From Chionis minor (lineage: Eukaryota; Chordata; Aves; Charadriiformes; Chionididae), in NCBI GenBank assembly GCA_013398295.1, contig VZSF01010486.1, forward strand, positions 661,272-725,271: 64,000 nt of DNA. The letters are read 5' to 3'. This document shows positions 1 to 11,655 of this stretch, in pieces. Position numbers and translations under genes: made by a program. The notes beneath the pieces were generated by a model. The model saw nothing but the letters and a program-made list of their open reading frames with translations. It searched no databases and had not been told where the DNA came from. Numbering within the stretch: the first letter of the stretch is position 1; each line of letters opens with the position of its first letter.

Positions 1-1098
1 GTGTTTCACACTAACTGCTGAATACTGTCCAACATGTTGATTATTGTGATGAAAGCAACCGCAAAGACCTCACTACATCATTTTATGTGATGAAATCAAT
101 GCTTTCTCTTCCTACAGTTCATCCTGAGCTGAATTCTCTTGGGAAAATAGAGAATATACAGGCCATTTCCAAAGTAGTTGAGACCCAGTGAGATGCAAAG
201 GCACAATACCTTGAAATACTGGGTATAAAACATGAATTCTGAATCACTTAAGTGCATTAAGACAGGATTTCCTAATATGAACACCTGGATTCTTGCACTT
301 ATCATGTCGTGTCTTCCATTATAGACACAACCACCTGCTAACGCGATTCCAAAATGGGATCTCATGCCTGACAGCATACCTCCTTAGTCCTGGCATTGTT
401 GGTTGCAGTCATCCATTCATATCTGTACTGAAATGTATTGCTCTGCTTCAGCTTTTCTTACAGAATCTTCACTGTGAATGGTCTGAGAAAAAGATGCATG
501 CATTTTTTTCTATAATAACAGCCATTGTCATTATTCCTATGATGCAAAGAAAAAACTGAGGGGAACATAAAAGACAGAACAGTAATAACTTACAAGAAGA
601 GGAAGGAATATGCCATCTGTATGCAAGAATATATGCTCTGAACAAATTAAGAAACACAAATCTAGCCAAATGTGAACATGGGTCTACCAAAGGAAGGACA
701 GACTATCCCAAAAATGGGAATATAACACTACCTGTTAATAGCGTTATTTATAATACAGTATAATAATTCTACTCTGAACCAACATTTGCCCACTTACTGC
801 ACTCCAGCATTTTCCCTGGATCCTCAGTTACTTATCAACTTCCAGCTAAAACGTTTTGAGTCCACTTGACAGCAGTTTTCTTGCAAGTGCCTATTAAGCA
901 CCCGAAAAAGCCAGAGGGACAGGAAAACTGAAGTAAGAGAAAGAAACTCCAAGCACACTGCGATCTTAGCAGGCAAAACACATCCTACCATTTTAAAAAT
1001 TTAAGCTGTACGTATTTGAAGCAGTCTTTAATCCCTCAATGGTATCTACTTTAACATGTTTCCTATAGAATTGATTCAAATTTGAACTTAAAGGATAC
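1..1098 (-). other. PAXIP1: PAXIP1 intron 3 (part), no exon seen
   Basis: This stretch lies downstream of the minus-strand PAXIP1 exon 3, so it should be the start of the following intron. I looked on the minus strand for the next expected protein segment (the part of the first BRCT domain after the LLP motif) and did not find it. The sequence is AT-rich and unique-looking, and the short open frames here resemble no known protein. The next exon is presumably beyond the left edge. Confidence 0.6.
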
Positions 1099-1142
1099 GG
1101 TAAAAGAGCTCCACAGCGAACAGACAAGATCACCCAGGAAGG
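1099..1142 (-). CDS. PAXIP1: PAXIP1 (PTIP) coding exon 3, minus strand
   Basis: Read on the minus strand this 44-base exon encodes PSWVILSVRCGALL plus two bases of a proline codon. It matches the human PTIP segment that follows DLPVVK in the first BRCT domain, with Q-to-R and T-to-A changes against the human sequence as I remember it. The acceptor is strong: a T-rich tract ending in TTTTTCAG just above position 1142. The donor at 1098-1097 reads GTATCC, which is weaker, and the frame reaches a stop about 12 codons later, so a splice here is required. The exon starts in phase 0, which fits the end of exon 2, and leaves in phase 2. PTIP is a nuclear adaptor with several BRCT domains. It works with the KMT2C/KMT2D histone methyltransferase complexes and with 53BP1 in the DNA damage response. 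The match is short, so the exact 3' boundary is less certain than the identity. Confidence 0.8.
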
Positions 1143-3103
1143 CTGAAAAATAAAAACCACAAGACATTAAAAACGTTGGTCTACATCTGTGAAATAAGAA
1201 TTAGCTTCCAAGTTCATACCATAGCTAGTTTCAATATACATCTCCCAGATTTAAACATTTCACAGACACTGTACTTAGGCCTTTACAAAAAAGACTCTTT
1301 GATTTATTTGTACGAGTTAGTACAAAGACTACTCAAAGGCTGTCCAGCAATATGGGAGCAAGACCCCTTTCTCTAGTCCTTCTATTGTGCCAGGAAAACC
1401 ATTTACAGTATTCATTCCTCCTTTCCCTTTTTTCAGTTTTCCCTGCTTTAAACAAACAAACAAACAAAAAAATCTCCTACCTTATATTCATCACCAAAAA
1501 GTCAGGAACCATAAACTTATATAGAAAGAAGTTTCCCAGCACACAGCAATGAGGGTTGCTAAGCACACGGGTGATGACCCCCAAGTGACAGTGTTCTGGG
1601 ACAGTCAGTATTCCCCACTCTGGGAGACAGGGAGGTGGTGGAGGAGGGAAGACATGTAGGACAGTGGTCCCAGTACAAGGAAGAAGGGGGAAAGAGCGGC
1701 ATCACATTCAGAATGAACGAACTTTTCCTCAAAAAACAAATAAACAAATACATTGTGGTAACTGTATATGGTGTCCCAATTCTTGCTATTCTCTCTCCCT
1801 TAGAAAAAGGCATAAAAAATTGAACTAAAACCATCTCGTTCATAACACCTTAATCCTCTGCCAAAAAACTGGGAGATTTTACTCCCTCAAATTTTTCTCT
1901 TTCTTATTTTCTACGCCTTTTCTCTTGATAACAAGCTACCTTTGCCTCTGACTTCCATTCCCTTAATACTTAGTCTAATCTTCTTGATTACAGATCATGC
2001 TGTGATGCTTTTAGGTCAAACTAAGTGACATTACTGAAAGACTTGTTCTCATTTGGCAAATTAAAAATTTTAGCTAGTATCAGTTAAAAAGGAAATTAAA
2101 TTATTTAAGTAAATGTCACACAGAATGCACTGTTAGAATGCTGATGTCCTTCCTCCACAGGAGAACAGCAGCAGTTGATTTGTTTAGAAGATTAAAATTA
2201 TGCCACAGAACACTTCACAAAAAGGAACTAAAAATTAATCAGCATGCCCACTGTAACCAAAAGGTCTCTAGCCAAGAACCTTTTATTTTTTTCAATTACT
2301 TCATACTTCTACACTCTCAGGTAAACTCTCATGACATAAGCTATCACAATTCCCTACTGCCACCTGCAACCTTATGGAAAAAATAACCCAAAATCGTGTA
2401 CCCAAAGGTACTGGCAGTGAAATACTTGTGTTTTTTCCTCTAATCACTCTCATGACTTGCAGAGTGACGAGTTTACATTTTCAAAAATGAATCCCAGAAT
2501 CTTTCGCTAGAAAAACAACCCAGTATTGCAAGACAGTAACAAAATACTAGTAATTCCTTTACGTGTAAGAAAAAAAAAAAAAAAACTAAAATAAAGAGGA
2601 AAAATAAATATCTAATTTTCTGCATGTTCCTACTGTTTAAAATTAGTGTAGCACACACATGCAGAATCAACAAAATCATTTTGCACCTTGCCAATTGTTT
2701 GTGTTTAAAAAAAACCCTCAGCAGTCTACTGCTTATTCTAAATTGAGGTTTTCCATTGCCAGAAGCCTGAAAGAACCTTCCCACCAGAAACATTTCTGAA
2801 GTACAGCTAATAAGACACCATTTCATAGATGACTGAAGGAAGACTCTGGAAAAAAACAAAACAAAACAAAACAGAAAACAAAACAAAAAAACCCAAGCCC
2901 CTGACAGATACAGAGCAACAAGAGAAAGGAGAAAACAGAATTGTAAAAGGAATCTATAAGTCACGATAAAAGTTTGTGTAACAAGGATAAAAGATTTTTA
3001 AAGATTAGTTTCATTTCGTCATCATCCAAACAGGAATAATTTATGTAATAATAATGAAGGATTCACACCAGTACTTTGGCATTATCATGGATGAATCATT
3101 CAC
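1143..3103 (-). other. PAXIP1: PAXIP1 intron 2
   Basis: This is the 1,961-bp intron between two recognised PAXIP1 exons, with GTGAAT donor and TTTTTCAG acceptor on the minus strand. It is AT-rich and has several A-rich simple stretches: AAAC repeats near 1450, AAAT/AAAC near 1735, an A run at about 2569-2585 and AAAAC repeats near 2850-2890. The 163-codon minus-strand open frame at 2473-2964 is a translation of these T-rich tracts and not a gene. Confidence 0.75.
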
Positions 3104-3238
3104 CTTTACCACAGGGAGATCAAAAACTTCACGAGATTCTCCAACTTCTGGATTATCCCCATCTTCTGCAATAATATGTGAAGCCAGTGCATTGTAAGAA
3201 ACTTCCTTTGCTTTCCCATCTTTCAGAAGCTGAATAAC
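3104..3238 (-). CDS. PAXIP1: PAXIP1 (PTIP) coding exon 2, minus strand
   Basis: On the minus strand these 135 bases encode 45 residues, from [18 protein letters not shown] through [15 protein letters not shown] to [10 protein letters not shown]. This is nearly identical to human PAXIP1 at about residues 28-72, the N-terminal half of the first BRCT domain. I see only conservative differences (A to D, S to A, A to S). The acceptor is a pyrimidine-rich stretch ending in TTTAG above 3238; the donor is GTGAAT below 3104. Both ends are in phase 0. The first about 27 residues, which include the start methionine, come from an upstream exon that should lie to the right, in the CpG island. PAXIP1 is divergent from HTR5A, whose start is about 24 kb away, as in other amniotes. 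Identity is very secure. Confidence 0.95.
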
Positions 3239-6029
3239 CTAAACCCAAAAGAGAACAGGAAGAAGTCAACAATTTTTAGCACCCTTTATTTGAGAAAAAC
3301 ATTAATACAAGAACACACTAACACATGAGAGGAATGAGTATGACCTTCCGTCTTGGTTGTCCTCCTGCAAGTATCCAGCACTCTTTCTGAAGTTTCCAAA
3401 CGCATCCCATTTAAAACCTGACTGCCAATGGTTTATACTTCTGCCATATTTTAATCATACAAGTTAAAGATTTTCTTTCCAAAATAATTTGGGCTGGGGC
3501 AGAAATCTGGAAAGTGTCAAAATTCTTCCAAAACATACATGCCTCAAAAAAACCCTCAAAATATTTTTTTCTCAGTCAGAATAAGAAAACCCTTCTCCTC
3601 AGTGTTTGGTTTTATCTGTAGTAGCCTTGCAAGAGTTTGAATGTACGTTAAAAGAGCTTTAAGTTTAAAAAAAAGGCAACCCAACGATTACAGTAGAAAA
3701 AGTAACATTGTGACTGTACACGGCAGTCTTCATTGGAATTCCTCCAGATTTGGCCACCTGCCTGATTTAACTCGTATCAACTTCAAAACTCCTCTCAGAA
3801 CACATGACAATTTTAGTTTAAGCAGTGCCTGGACTACTATTTTATTGGCACAGTTAAAGAACTTCACCTATACTTGTATCAGCCATATACCTGTAACTAG
3901 AAAATTAAATGCTTAAAAGCCCTGATATGATCATTCTAAAAACCCTGCATTTCAGGTGTTAGCTTAAATCAACTCGGTGAAATTTCCTTTCTTTGGGTGT
4001 AGGAATTTTATCTTTTTTCTCTTCCACTAAAACCTGTGTTAGAAGAAACAAGAGGAATAGTTCAAAACTGAGAAGTAAGACAATGGGCATTAAAAAAAAA
4101 AAGATAATAATAAAACAAGAGCTAACCAGAAACCAAATATCCTGCTCAATGTCTTTATGCCACATTGCATTACTCGTTATCTCTTTCCGTATGAAACACT
4201 GATTTTAACTGGTGTTACCAAAGCATGATGGTTTGGGTGTACATCTTTTAGGAAAGCAGGAAAAATAATTTATTTAAAAAAATAATAGCTGACACCTACT
4301 CATCACCCCCTGCAAGGTGTGAGCAGCCAAATGCACATCCCAATGGAATGGATTCAAAGTTGAGAGCCAGCAGCCTAATTCTCCCTCATTTGCCAAAAAA
4401 CATCTAGGCACAATTCCAGACTTTTGTTTCCCTTGTAGTTTATGCTGCATAGGTTTTAACAGGTAGTGGGTTTGCAGTTATTCACCTGAATATATTACTT
4501 TCTTTTCTTACTCTTGGATTTGTTTTGATTAGAGTGCTCACTTGTGCTAGGCCTGCTTTAATATTTATTAAGACGACTGGTCTTGCATGGAACCATGTGG
4601 AAGTTTAGGCTGATCAAAGCGTGCTCCTCTCCAAAAGATGAGGGAGGAGATTTCTTTTCAAAATCAAGCCAGCATCCGTTTGTATATAAAGAATAAAAAA
4701 ACTCTGAATATATCTGTAAACTTTATACTAGCAAAGGAACAACATTTCACTATAAAAACTGTTTAAAAGCTATTTCTAGAGTTCAATTTAGAATTTCTTC
4801 TTTCTGCCTTGGTTCAAAACACATCGGGTAAACACTCCTCTCGTTCAGGTTGCTCCCAGAGTACCACAGAGGGCAGCTGCAGAAGGGAGGACAACAGTAG
4901 TCACAAGAACTGTCCCCAAGCTCAGCATAGCACCCTTACTCGCTCCAACTCAGCTCTACAACCCAACCCAGGCAGGACTCTGCCCTCGTCGGAGCCTCCT
5001 GCTCCCAAGGGCTCACCAGCAGGGACAGGAATGTGCCCTGGCCTCCCTGTAACGCTGTGCCATGCCAGCAATCCATCTCAGAAACCAGAGAACCAGGGGA
5101 AACAGTGTTTAAACAGGCCAGGTGGCTGCAGAAGCAACTCAGATGCACAGGACTTCTCAATTCGGGCATCACGCATGATGACAAAGTGGCTCAACAGCTT
5201 CCAGCAGGAGCTGATCTCGGAAGCACCGCGGCCACTTCTGTGCAGTGCTGTGCCTGACCTTATCAGCTCTGCCAGAGCCTCCACCGCTGTCTGCCTGCAA
5301 CCGAGAGAAGCCATCCACAAGTAGAGAAGAATTTAGTGTACCTAATTTAGGGCAAATACAAGCCTTAAGACAATGGCATTAACTAGTATGAAGAATAAAA
5401 CTTAACATAAGAAAGAAAACTAGCTTAAGAGAACGCTTGTTTACTGACTCCGTGGGAATACCGCTGATTGTCTTGCTATGTCAACACAAAGCTAACTACA
5501 TGCCTTTCGGGACACCATTTATATGATAAATAATATACAAGAGTCCTATTGTTTTTTTGCACTCATCTTCATACACATAATATTGCTGCTATAGGGATTT
5601 TTTTAAATATAGGAATTGTTATCCAAGCTCTAACACATTGTCAAAAATTTTACATGTGAAGATCTTAAGGGTTTTTTCCTGCTTTTTAACTAAATTCCTA
5701 GACTGTGTGTCTTTTAGCATATAATCCTACTCCTATGAATAAAAATTCATGCCGAGGTCTCAAATTCACTTAAAGGCCTACAAGACTCAGGGAATGCCAG
5801 GACACGCAATTAAAGGAACCCAACGCCGAACAAAGATTTGACTGCAGCAACTCCCCCAGAAGCGAAGACTTTAAGTGCGAAACATGCAGGGATCCGTTTG
5901 CACGAAGGCGCCGTCCTAAAGCCAGCTATGCCACACCGCAAACGTCTCTCCGATCGGACACACCACCCAAACTTTTTTATTTTTAAACCACCTTCACCCA
6001 ACAGGGCTGGGTGTCACTAGCTGCCAGGC
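3239..6029 (-). other. PAXIP1: PAXIP1 intron 1 (main part)
   Basis: Non-coding sequence between PAXIP1 exon 2 and its CpG-island promoter. It is mostly AT-rich, with a more GC-rich island at about 4800-5330 that is open for 171 codons on the plus strand (4809-5324). That frame has low-complexity S/P/Q-rich composition and no recognisable domain, and the opposite strand is also partly open, so I treat it as chance. No repeat family was recognised. Confidence 0.6.
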
Positions 6030-7450
6030 CAACCCTTGTCACCCAGGGCACGGCCCCTAGGCCGGAGTAGGCCAACCTCGCCGTCCCCCTTAGGCCAGAG
6101 GGCTGGATGGTGGCTTGTCAGCACCTTCTGCCCTCTGCCTCCGCCGGATCCGGGCAGGGAAAAGGCGGAGACGTCACCTCAGCCCCACCAGCGCCTCTGT
6201 GCGCCCAAGGGGCACCTGTGACGGCTCCCGGGGCGGGCACCCCGCGGGGGTGCGGGGCTGCGCCCGCCCTGTGGGTGCCTCAGGGAGGCGGGCGAGGAGG
6301 GGACGAGCCGGCCCGGCCCCGCCGCCAGCGGCCTGGCGCCCTCCCCGTCCTGGCTGCGGATACACCGGCGGGGCTGGGCGGGGCGAGGCGGGGGGAGGCC
6401 GAGCCCGGCCCTACCGAGCCCCCCGCGGCGGGGCCGGCGGAGCGGCGGGCNNNNNNNNNNNNNNNNNNNNNNNNNNNNNNNNNNNNNNNNNNNNNNNNNN
6501 NNNNNNNNNNNNNNNNNNNNNNNNNNNNNNNNNNNNNNNNNNNNNNNNNNNNNNNNNNNNNNNNNNNNNNNNNNNNNNNNNNNNNNNNNNNNNNNNNNNN
6601 NNNNNNNNNNNNNNNNNNNNNNNNNNNNNNNNNNNNNNNNNNNNNNNNNNNNNNNNNNNNNNNNNNNNNNNNNNNNNNNNNNNNNNNNNNNNNNNNNNNN
6701 NNNNNNNNNNNNNNNNNNNNNNNNNNNNNNNNNNNNNNNNNNNNNNNNNNNNNNNNNNNNNNNNNNNNNNNNNNNNNNNNNNNNNNNNNNNNNNNNNNNN
6801 NNNNNNNNNNNNNNNNNNNNNNNNNNNNNNNNNNNNNNNNNNNNNNNNNNNNNNNNNNNNNNNNNNNNNNNNNNNNNNNNNNNNNNNNNNNNNNNNNNNN
6901 NNNNNNNNNNNNNNNNNNNNNNNNNNNNNNNNNNNNNNNNNNNNNNNNNNNNNNNNNNNNNNNNNNNNNNNNNNNNNNNNNNNNNNNNNNNNNNNNNNNN
7001 NNNNNNNNNNNNNNNNNNNNNNNNNNNNNNNNNNNNNNNNNNNNNNNNNCCCCGCAGGCCCCGCCCCCCGCGGCGGTTCCGGGTCGCCTCAGCCGCCGCG
7101 GCGGGAAAAGGGCCCTGGCGGCGGCCGCCCGCCCGTCCGTCCTCCCCCCACCGCCTCACCCCTCCGGCGGCGGGTGTCAGTGTGCGACACCCCCCCTCTC
7201 CCCGGTTGCCGGTCCCTGGGATGGGCCTCGCAGGGCTCTGAGGGCTCGAGCGGCGCTGGAGCCGCCGCCGCCGCCGGCTCCAAACGGCGGTGAAAGCCCG
7301 GGGATCGAGGCCTGCGGTGCTCCCGGTTTGCTTCGCCGTTGCAGGCGCTCATCCCGCCCTCTGCTCCTCGGGGGACATCGAGCAGCAGCCCGGGACTTAC
7401 CGCCGCAGGTGGTGGCGGACTGTGTGCTACCGACGCGCGACATGAGTTAC
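6030..7450. promoter_or_regulatory. CpG island, PAXIP1 promoter region (likely bidirectional)
   Basis: GC content and CpG density jump at about 6030 and fall again after about 7450. Contents include many GC boxes and a CRE-like TGACGTC on the minus strand at 6170-6176. The middle is an assembly gap. Its position 5' of PAXIP1 exon 2 makes it the PAXIP1 promoter and first-exon region. On the minus strand there is a good splice donor (GCGGCG then GTAAGT, cut at 7401/7400). On the plus strand a T-rich acceptor-like CAG ends at 7493. These hint at non-coding first exons or a divergent transcript, but neither is proven. Confidence 0.75.
6451..7049. other. assembly gap, 599 N
   Basis: A run of 599 unknown bases in the densest part of the CpG island. 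Flanks on both sides are extremely GC-rich. PAXIP1 coding exon 1 (about 27 codons ending in phase 0) is not found in the sequenced flanks, so it most likely lies in this gap. Open frames that span the gap are artefacts. Confidence 0.97.
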
Positions 7451-8954
7451 ATTTTGCACTTCCCAGTTTCAAACTGGGATTTTTTTTTTTCAGGTGATCC
7501 AAGAACCCTTCAAAATTCAGTCCTCTCCCAGGATTGAAGCTCTGCAAACCCAAGAGAAGTGAGATACATTCCAGCACCCAACTCGTCAATGAACGTACTG
7601 ACTGCTGCTCAAATGGGACGTTTTCCCTCAGAAGCCTGTCCTTCTATGTGGATACTAAACTATCCAAACCTTGAGGGGGATGTCGCTTGCTTAACTTTGG
7701 ATAACTGATAAGAAAACTGAAATCACCACATTAAATTACCTTTACAGTCAGCAGAGAGAAACAAGCACTTCCAGAGCCTGATTCATCCGGCATATTTTAA
7801 ACATCCATGTATTGTCAGATAAATCTATGCTTTCCAAAGGAATGTTTCTCTCCCGCGCTCCAGTGTGATGTTACAAGAGGGTGTCAAAAGGCCTAGTGAA
7901 ATAAAAATCCAAGACGTTTACCCTTTGTCCCCTATCTACAAGGCCTTCATACTTTCCCAGGAAAAAAAAAAAAAGAGGTTTATTTAACCTGACATTCTTG
8001 AAACAGACCTGGTAGAAATTACTAATCTGTTTACAAGAAAATTCTTATCCAGTATATAAGTATATAAGAAAATTCTTATCGAAGGGAAGTTAAAGGGAAA
8101 TTTGTAGTATTCAATTTCCTAATTTCCTTTTCCTCCTTTTTCAAGGCAGGCGCTTCATCAGCCTTTCTTCTGGTCTCCTCAATCTCCATGTGACATCTAC
8201 CCCGCCCTGCTCCAGCTATATAAGAAATACCCAACCTATGGTCTTCTGCACCAGAAAGAGATCTTACCCTTTGGTTGCAGGTTTTCTTGTATCGCCCTCC
8301 CAATTACAATTGACTTTTTTAGTGAAAACCAAAGTAAGAAGTTCTTAAACTTTTACATGATACGCTTTCTTCATAGTACAGGGCAAAAAGTAGAAATAAC
8401 CATCTGCTTTTAAATCTGTTCATCCCTTTCATCCAATAATTCATGTTCTTATACCTTGTCTAATAACTCTTGTGTAGGGTCATTTTATTCTGCCCCAAGT
8501 ATTTCCTGCACTACCTTTGAAAATCACTTCTCTGAGCCTTATCTTCCTTCATAGCTGCTGTCCAGGCCCCAAAGTCCAGCCCTTGCTTTCTTTGTTCCAT
8601 AATTTTCACTCTTTTCAACTCCATTTTGATCCATTTTGACTACTTCTCACTAAATTAGAACTACTTTGACCAAATTCTTCGTTCTCCTGCAGTGAAATAT
8701 TTTTCTTATTCTTCTTGATCTATCAAATACCATTAACACTATTGCTCTCGGAGTCCTTTCCTTTTGGATTTCACCGCCTCTCTAATCATCTGCATCTTCC
8801 AGCACTGGTAATTCTCATCTCTTTTCTTTCATAAGTATGGCTGTCACTCAGGTTTTTGTTGCACATTTTTTTCTGAGGGTCTTTTTTTTTCCTTCATGAT
8901 GTCACTTATTACTTGGCTTCATCTTCTTTCTCAGTGTGATTGCTAAATTGCCCC

Positions 8955-8990
8955 TTAGATATAAGGAAAGAGTACTTTCCTTATATCTAA
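8955..8990. repeat. perfect inverted repeat, 16-bp arms, 4-bp loop
   Basis: The left arm TTAGATATAAGGAAAG (8955-8970) is followed by the loop AGTA and then by its exact reverse complement CTTTCCTTATATCTAA (8975-8990). The stem is too short for a normal microRNA precursor. A match of this length is far above chance in 64 kb. It may be a templated fold-back insertion or a local assembly fold-back. Confidence 0.9.
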
Positions 8991-9606
8991 TCTCACATGC
9001 TATTGCATATTCCCATTCCACACAAAGAAAACCAAGAAGTGATTTGTCCTCTTGATTTTCCTTCTCAGCCTATTTTCTTTGTTCCTCTAATGAGTTCCCC
9101 TGGCCTTCCTATCCTTTGGATTTACCACGGCCACATTATTTTTAGTTCTTCGTACAACTCCAAGATTACAAGCATTTCAAATCAGGCGTTATGCTAATAC
9201 TGACGAAGAAGCATAATGCAAGCAACCAGCACACTTTAAATGTGATTTTTAATTGTAATGCCCTTTCCCAAATCTTCAGCTGAAATTGTGTTATCGCAGC
9301 ATCAAGCTGGGCCACTTTGGACCTTGTGTTCATTCAGTGAGCCAAATCAGAAGAATATGAGATAAATTCAGTGTTTTAAACCCCAATAATTTGAAAATTC
9401 TCCACGATATATCATATATTAGCAATACAAGGTTGGATTACTGAGTTAAATCACTGAAATCCATTGCAAAAGCAGTTTTCCACAAAAAGTTACCTATTAA
9501 TAGGGTGTCAACCTTAACCAGAATTGCTCTTTTTGACTAATTATGATGAAAATCCAAGAATAAAGTTTAATTTCATCCACAGTATGGAAGTGTAATTCAA
9601 TATATT

Positions 9607-9638
9607 AAAAAAAAAAAAAAAAAGAGAGAGAGAGAGAG
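9607..9638 (+). repeat. A17 followed by (AG)n microsatellite
   Basis: A run of 17 A is directly followed by about seven AG units. The surroundings do not look like a retrotransposon body, so this is a simple repeat and not a clear poly-A tail. Confidence 0.9.
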
Positions 9639-10642
9639 GTTAAGAATCGACTGAAATAGTTTTACCAGAAGAAAGTTGTTTTATATATTCAGTCCTGAAG
9701 AGCAAAGATAAAGTTGTCAGAGCCCTGACCTGGGATGTGGGACATGGACATTTGTGTGGTACGTCGGCTGGATGCCTACACCCTCTGTATGTTCTCTAAC
9801 CACAGGGCTTTTGATAAAAACGGGTAGAATGACACCATGACATCCTCCTTCCACCAAATGAATAGGTCCTGAGAGCAGCTCCTGGTCAGAGCCCCGTAAC
9901 TGTGCTTGGTAAAAGAAAAAGGACTTGGAAAATCCTTCCGGAGCTCCAGTAGACATCAGGTTGGCACCCAGCTGTGCAGCACAACCAAAGTGAAGGCATT
10001 TCTGTATGCGCCGTGAAACAAATCACAGCACCAGGTCTACAGAAAACTTGCCCGGTAGAAATTTAGACACCTGACACTTTTAGTGGCCCCTGAGAAGTAG
10101 TTTTGTAATTAATATTGGCCTTTGGGTCACATAGAGCGTCTGTCAGCAGTAACACTAATCTTCCTACACAGAAGTATCTTTTTTATCAAGAGTTTTGTTG
10201 GCTTCAAGATGACCACTCCCAGGAGAAAAGATTACTCACATGAGTCGCAAATTCTTCCCCTTAATTATCTTCCAAATAAGCAGTAGAATTAAATTAATGA
10301 ACCTATTTTTTTTACTTCTTTATGTATTTCATGAGTCACCTGTCAACAAGCTATTTAAATTCTAGTAATTTGACCATTCCTAACAAAAATTAATGGCTCA
10401 AATTTCTGCATTGTGGGTGTGATCTACTTTACAAGCCATAATAACAGAAGACTAGATTGAAAAAGTGTGTTATTGAACATGAAAAATGTCCCCTGTATTT
10501 CCCAGAAATAAATTCTGGGTTCTGCTCACAGGTCAGCACACAGCACTGAGTCAAATCAGTGGGCTGGTGCCACTGCTTAGTCATCACAAGGTGTCCAACA
10601 AAGTGCTCACCTATGTCTAGCCTCAGTAAGGACTTATCGTAA

Positions 10643-11192
10643 AATCATGGAATGCTTTAGGTTGGAAGGGACCTTAAAGGTCATCTACTTCCAACCCCAC
10701 TGCTCTGGGTAGGGACACCTCCCACTAGACCAGGTTGCTCAAAGCCCTATCTGACTTGGCCTTGAACACTTCCAGGGATGGGGCAGCCACAGGTTCCCTG
10801 GGCAACCTGTTCCAGTGTCTCACCACCCTCCGAGTGAAAAACTTCCTCCCAAGACCTCATCTAAATCTCCTATCTTCAGTTTGAAGCCCTTACCCCACGT
10901 CCTACCACTACATGCCCTTGTAAAAAGTCCGTCTCCAGCTGTCTTGTAGGCCCCTTTCAGATACTGGAAGGGGCTATAAGGTCTCCCTGGAGCCTCCGCT
11001 TCTCCAGGCTGAACAACCCCAACTCTCTCAGCCTGTCCTCACAGCAGAGGTGCTCCAGCCCTCTGATCATCTTCATGGCTCTCCTCTGGACCCTCATCAA
11101 CGGGTCCATGTCCTTCTTATGCTGGGGGCTTCAGAGCTGGACACAGTATTCCAGGTGGGGTCTCACCAGAAGGGAGTAGATGGGCAGAATTT
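10643..11192 (-). mobile_element. CR1 retrotransposon fragment, minus orientation
   Basis: The plus strand reads as the reverse complement of a CR1 3' end. It opens with a degraded ATCATGGAATG terminal repeat, then GGTTGGAAGGGACCTTAAAG, then the motifs for two-line summaries of the ORF2 end (CCACTAGACCAGGTTGCTC, GGCAACCTGTTCCAGTG, CTTCTCCAGGCTGAACAACC, TCCAGGTGGGGTCTCACCAG). Homology fades at about 11192. It is a 5'-truncated copy of the avian chicken-repeat-1 family with many changes and no open ORF2. Its inner half is included in the 463-bp duplication. Confidence 0.93.
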
Positions 11193-11391
11193 GTTAGTTT
11201 ATGAGCTAAAGCTCATCTGCATGAGCTCAGAGTGGCAATGGCAGGAGGGGGAGCTCAAAGGAAACCCTGCCAGGCTGCTCCTAGTTCCATCCCAAGGGCC
11301 ATCAAAGACCCATCTACACAAGCTAGAGGAGCACAGGGGCACACTGGCAGGTGGGAACACAAACTGAGGAACCACCACCTTGTCTGGAGCT
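10929..11391 (+). repeat. 463-bp direct duplication, copy 1
   Basis: Bases 10929-11391 recur without any difference I can see at 11393-11855. The two copies are separated by one N at 11392. The copy starts inside the CR1 fragment and runs into unique flanking sequence, with both boundaries unrelated to any element end. This is the pattern of overlapping contig ends placed side by side. Confidence 0.95.
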
Positions 11392-11392
11392 N

Positions 11393-11655
11393 CCGTCTCC
11401 AGCTGTCTTGTAGGCCCCTTTCAGATACTGGAAGGGGCTATAAGGTCTCCCTGGAGCCTCCGCTTCTCCAGGCTGAACAACCCCAACTCTCTCAGCCTGT
11501 CCTCACAGCAGAGGTGCTCCAGCCCTCTGATCATCTTCATGGCTCTCCTCTGGACCCTCATCAACGGGTCCATGTCCTTCTTATGCTGGGGGCTTCAGAG
11601 CTGGACACAGTATTCCAGGTGGGGTCTCACCAGAAGGGAGTAGATGGGCAGAATT
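11393..11655 (-). mobile_element. CR1 fragment repeated by the duplication
   Basis: This is the duplicated part of the CR1 fragment at 10643-11192. It lacks the CR1 3' end because the duplication starts in mid-element. It should not be counted as an independent insertion. Confidence 0.85.

Larger units (their letters stand above)
7451..10642. other. intergenic, no gene recognised
   Basis: AT-rich single-copy-looking DNA between the PAXIP1 island and the first CR1 element. It holds a perfect hairpin (8955-8990), an A/GA simple repeat (9607-9638), and a 15-base direct repeat, AAGAAAATTCTTATC, near 8037 and 8068. The short open frames show no known domain or codon pattern. Confidence 0.6.

Noticed and set aside
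2473..2964. 163-codon minus-strand frame resembling a membrane protein
   Set aside because: Phenylalanine/leucine runs come from intronic poly-T tracts inside PAXIP1 intron 2.
4809..5324. 171-codon plus-strand frame in PAXIP1 intron 1
   Set aside because: No recognisable domain, no splice or promoter context, and overlapping frames on the other strand; best explained by local GC content.
6107..7537. Frames of 326 to 476 codons across the CpG island
   Set aside because: Most of their length is the 599-N gap. The sequenced ends are GC-rich low-complexity and match no protein.
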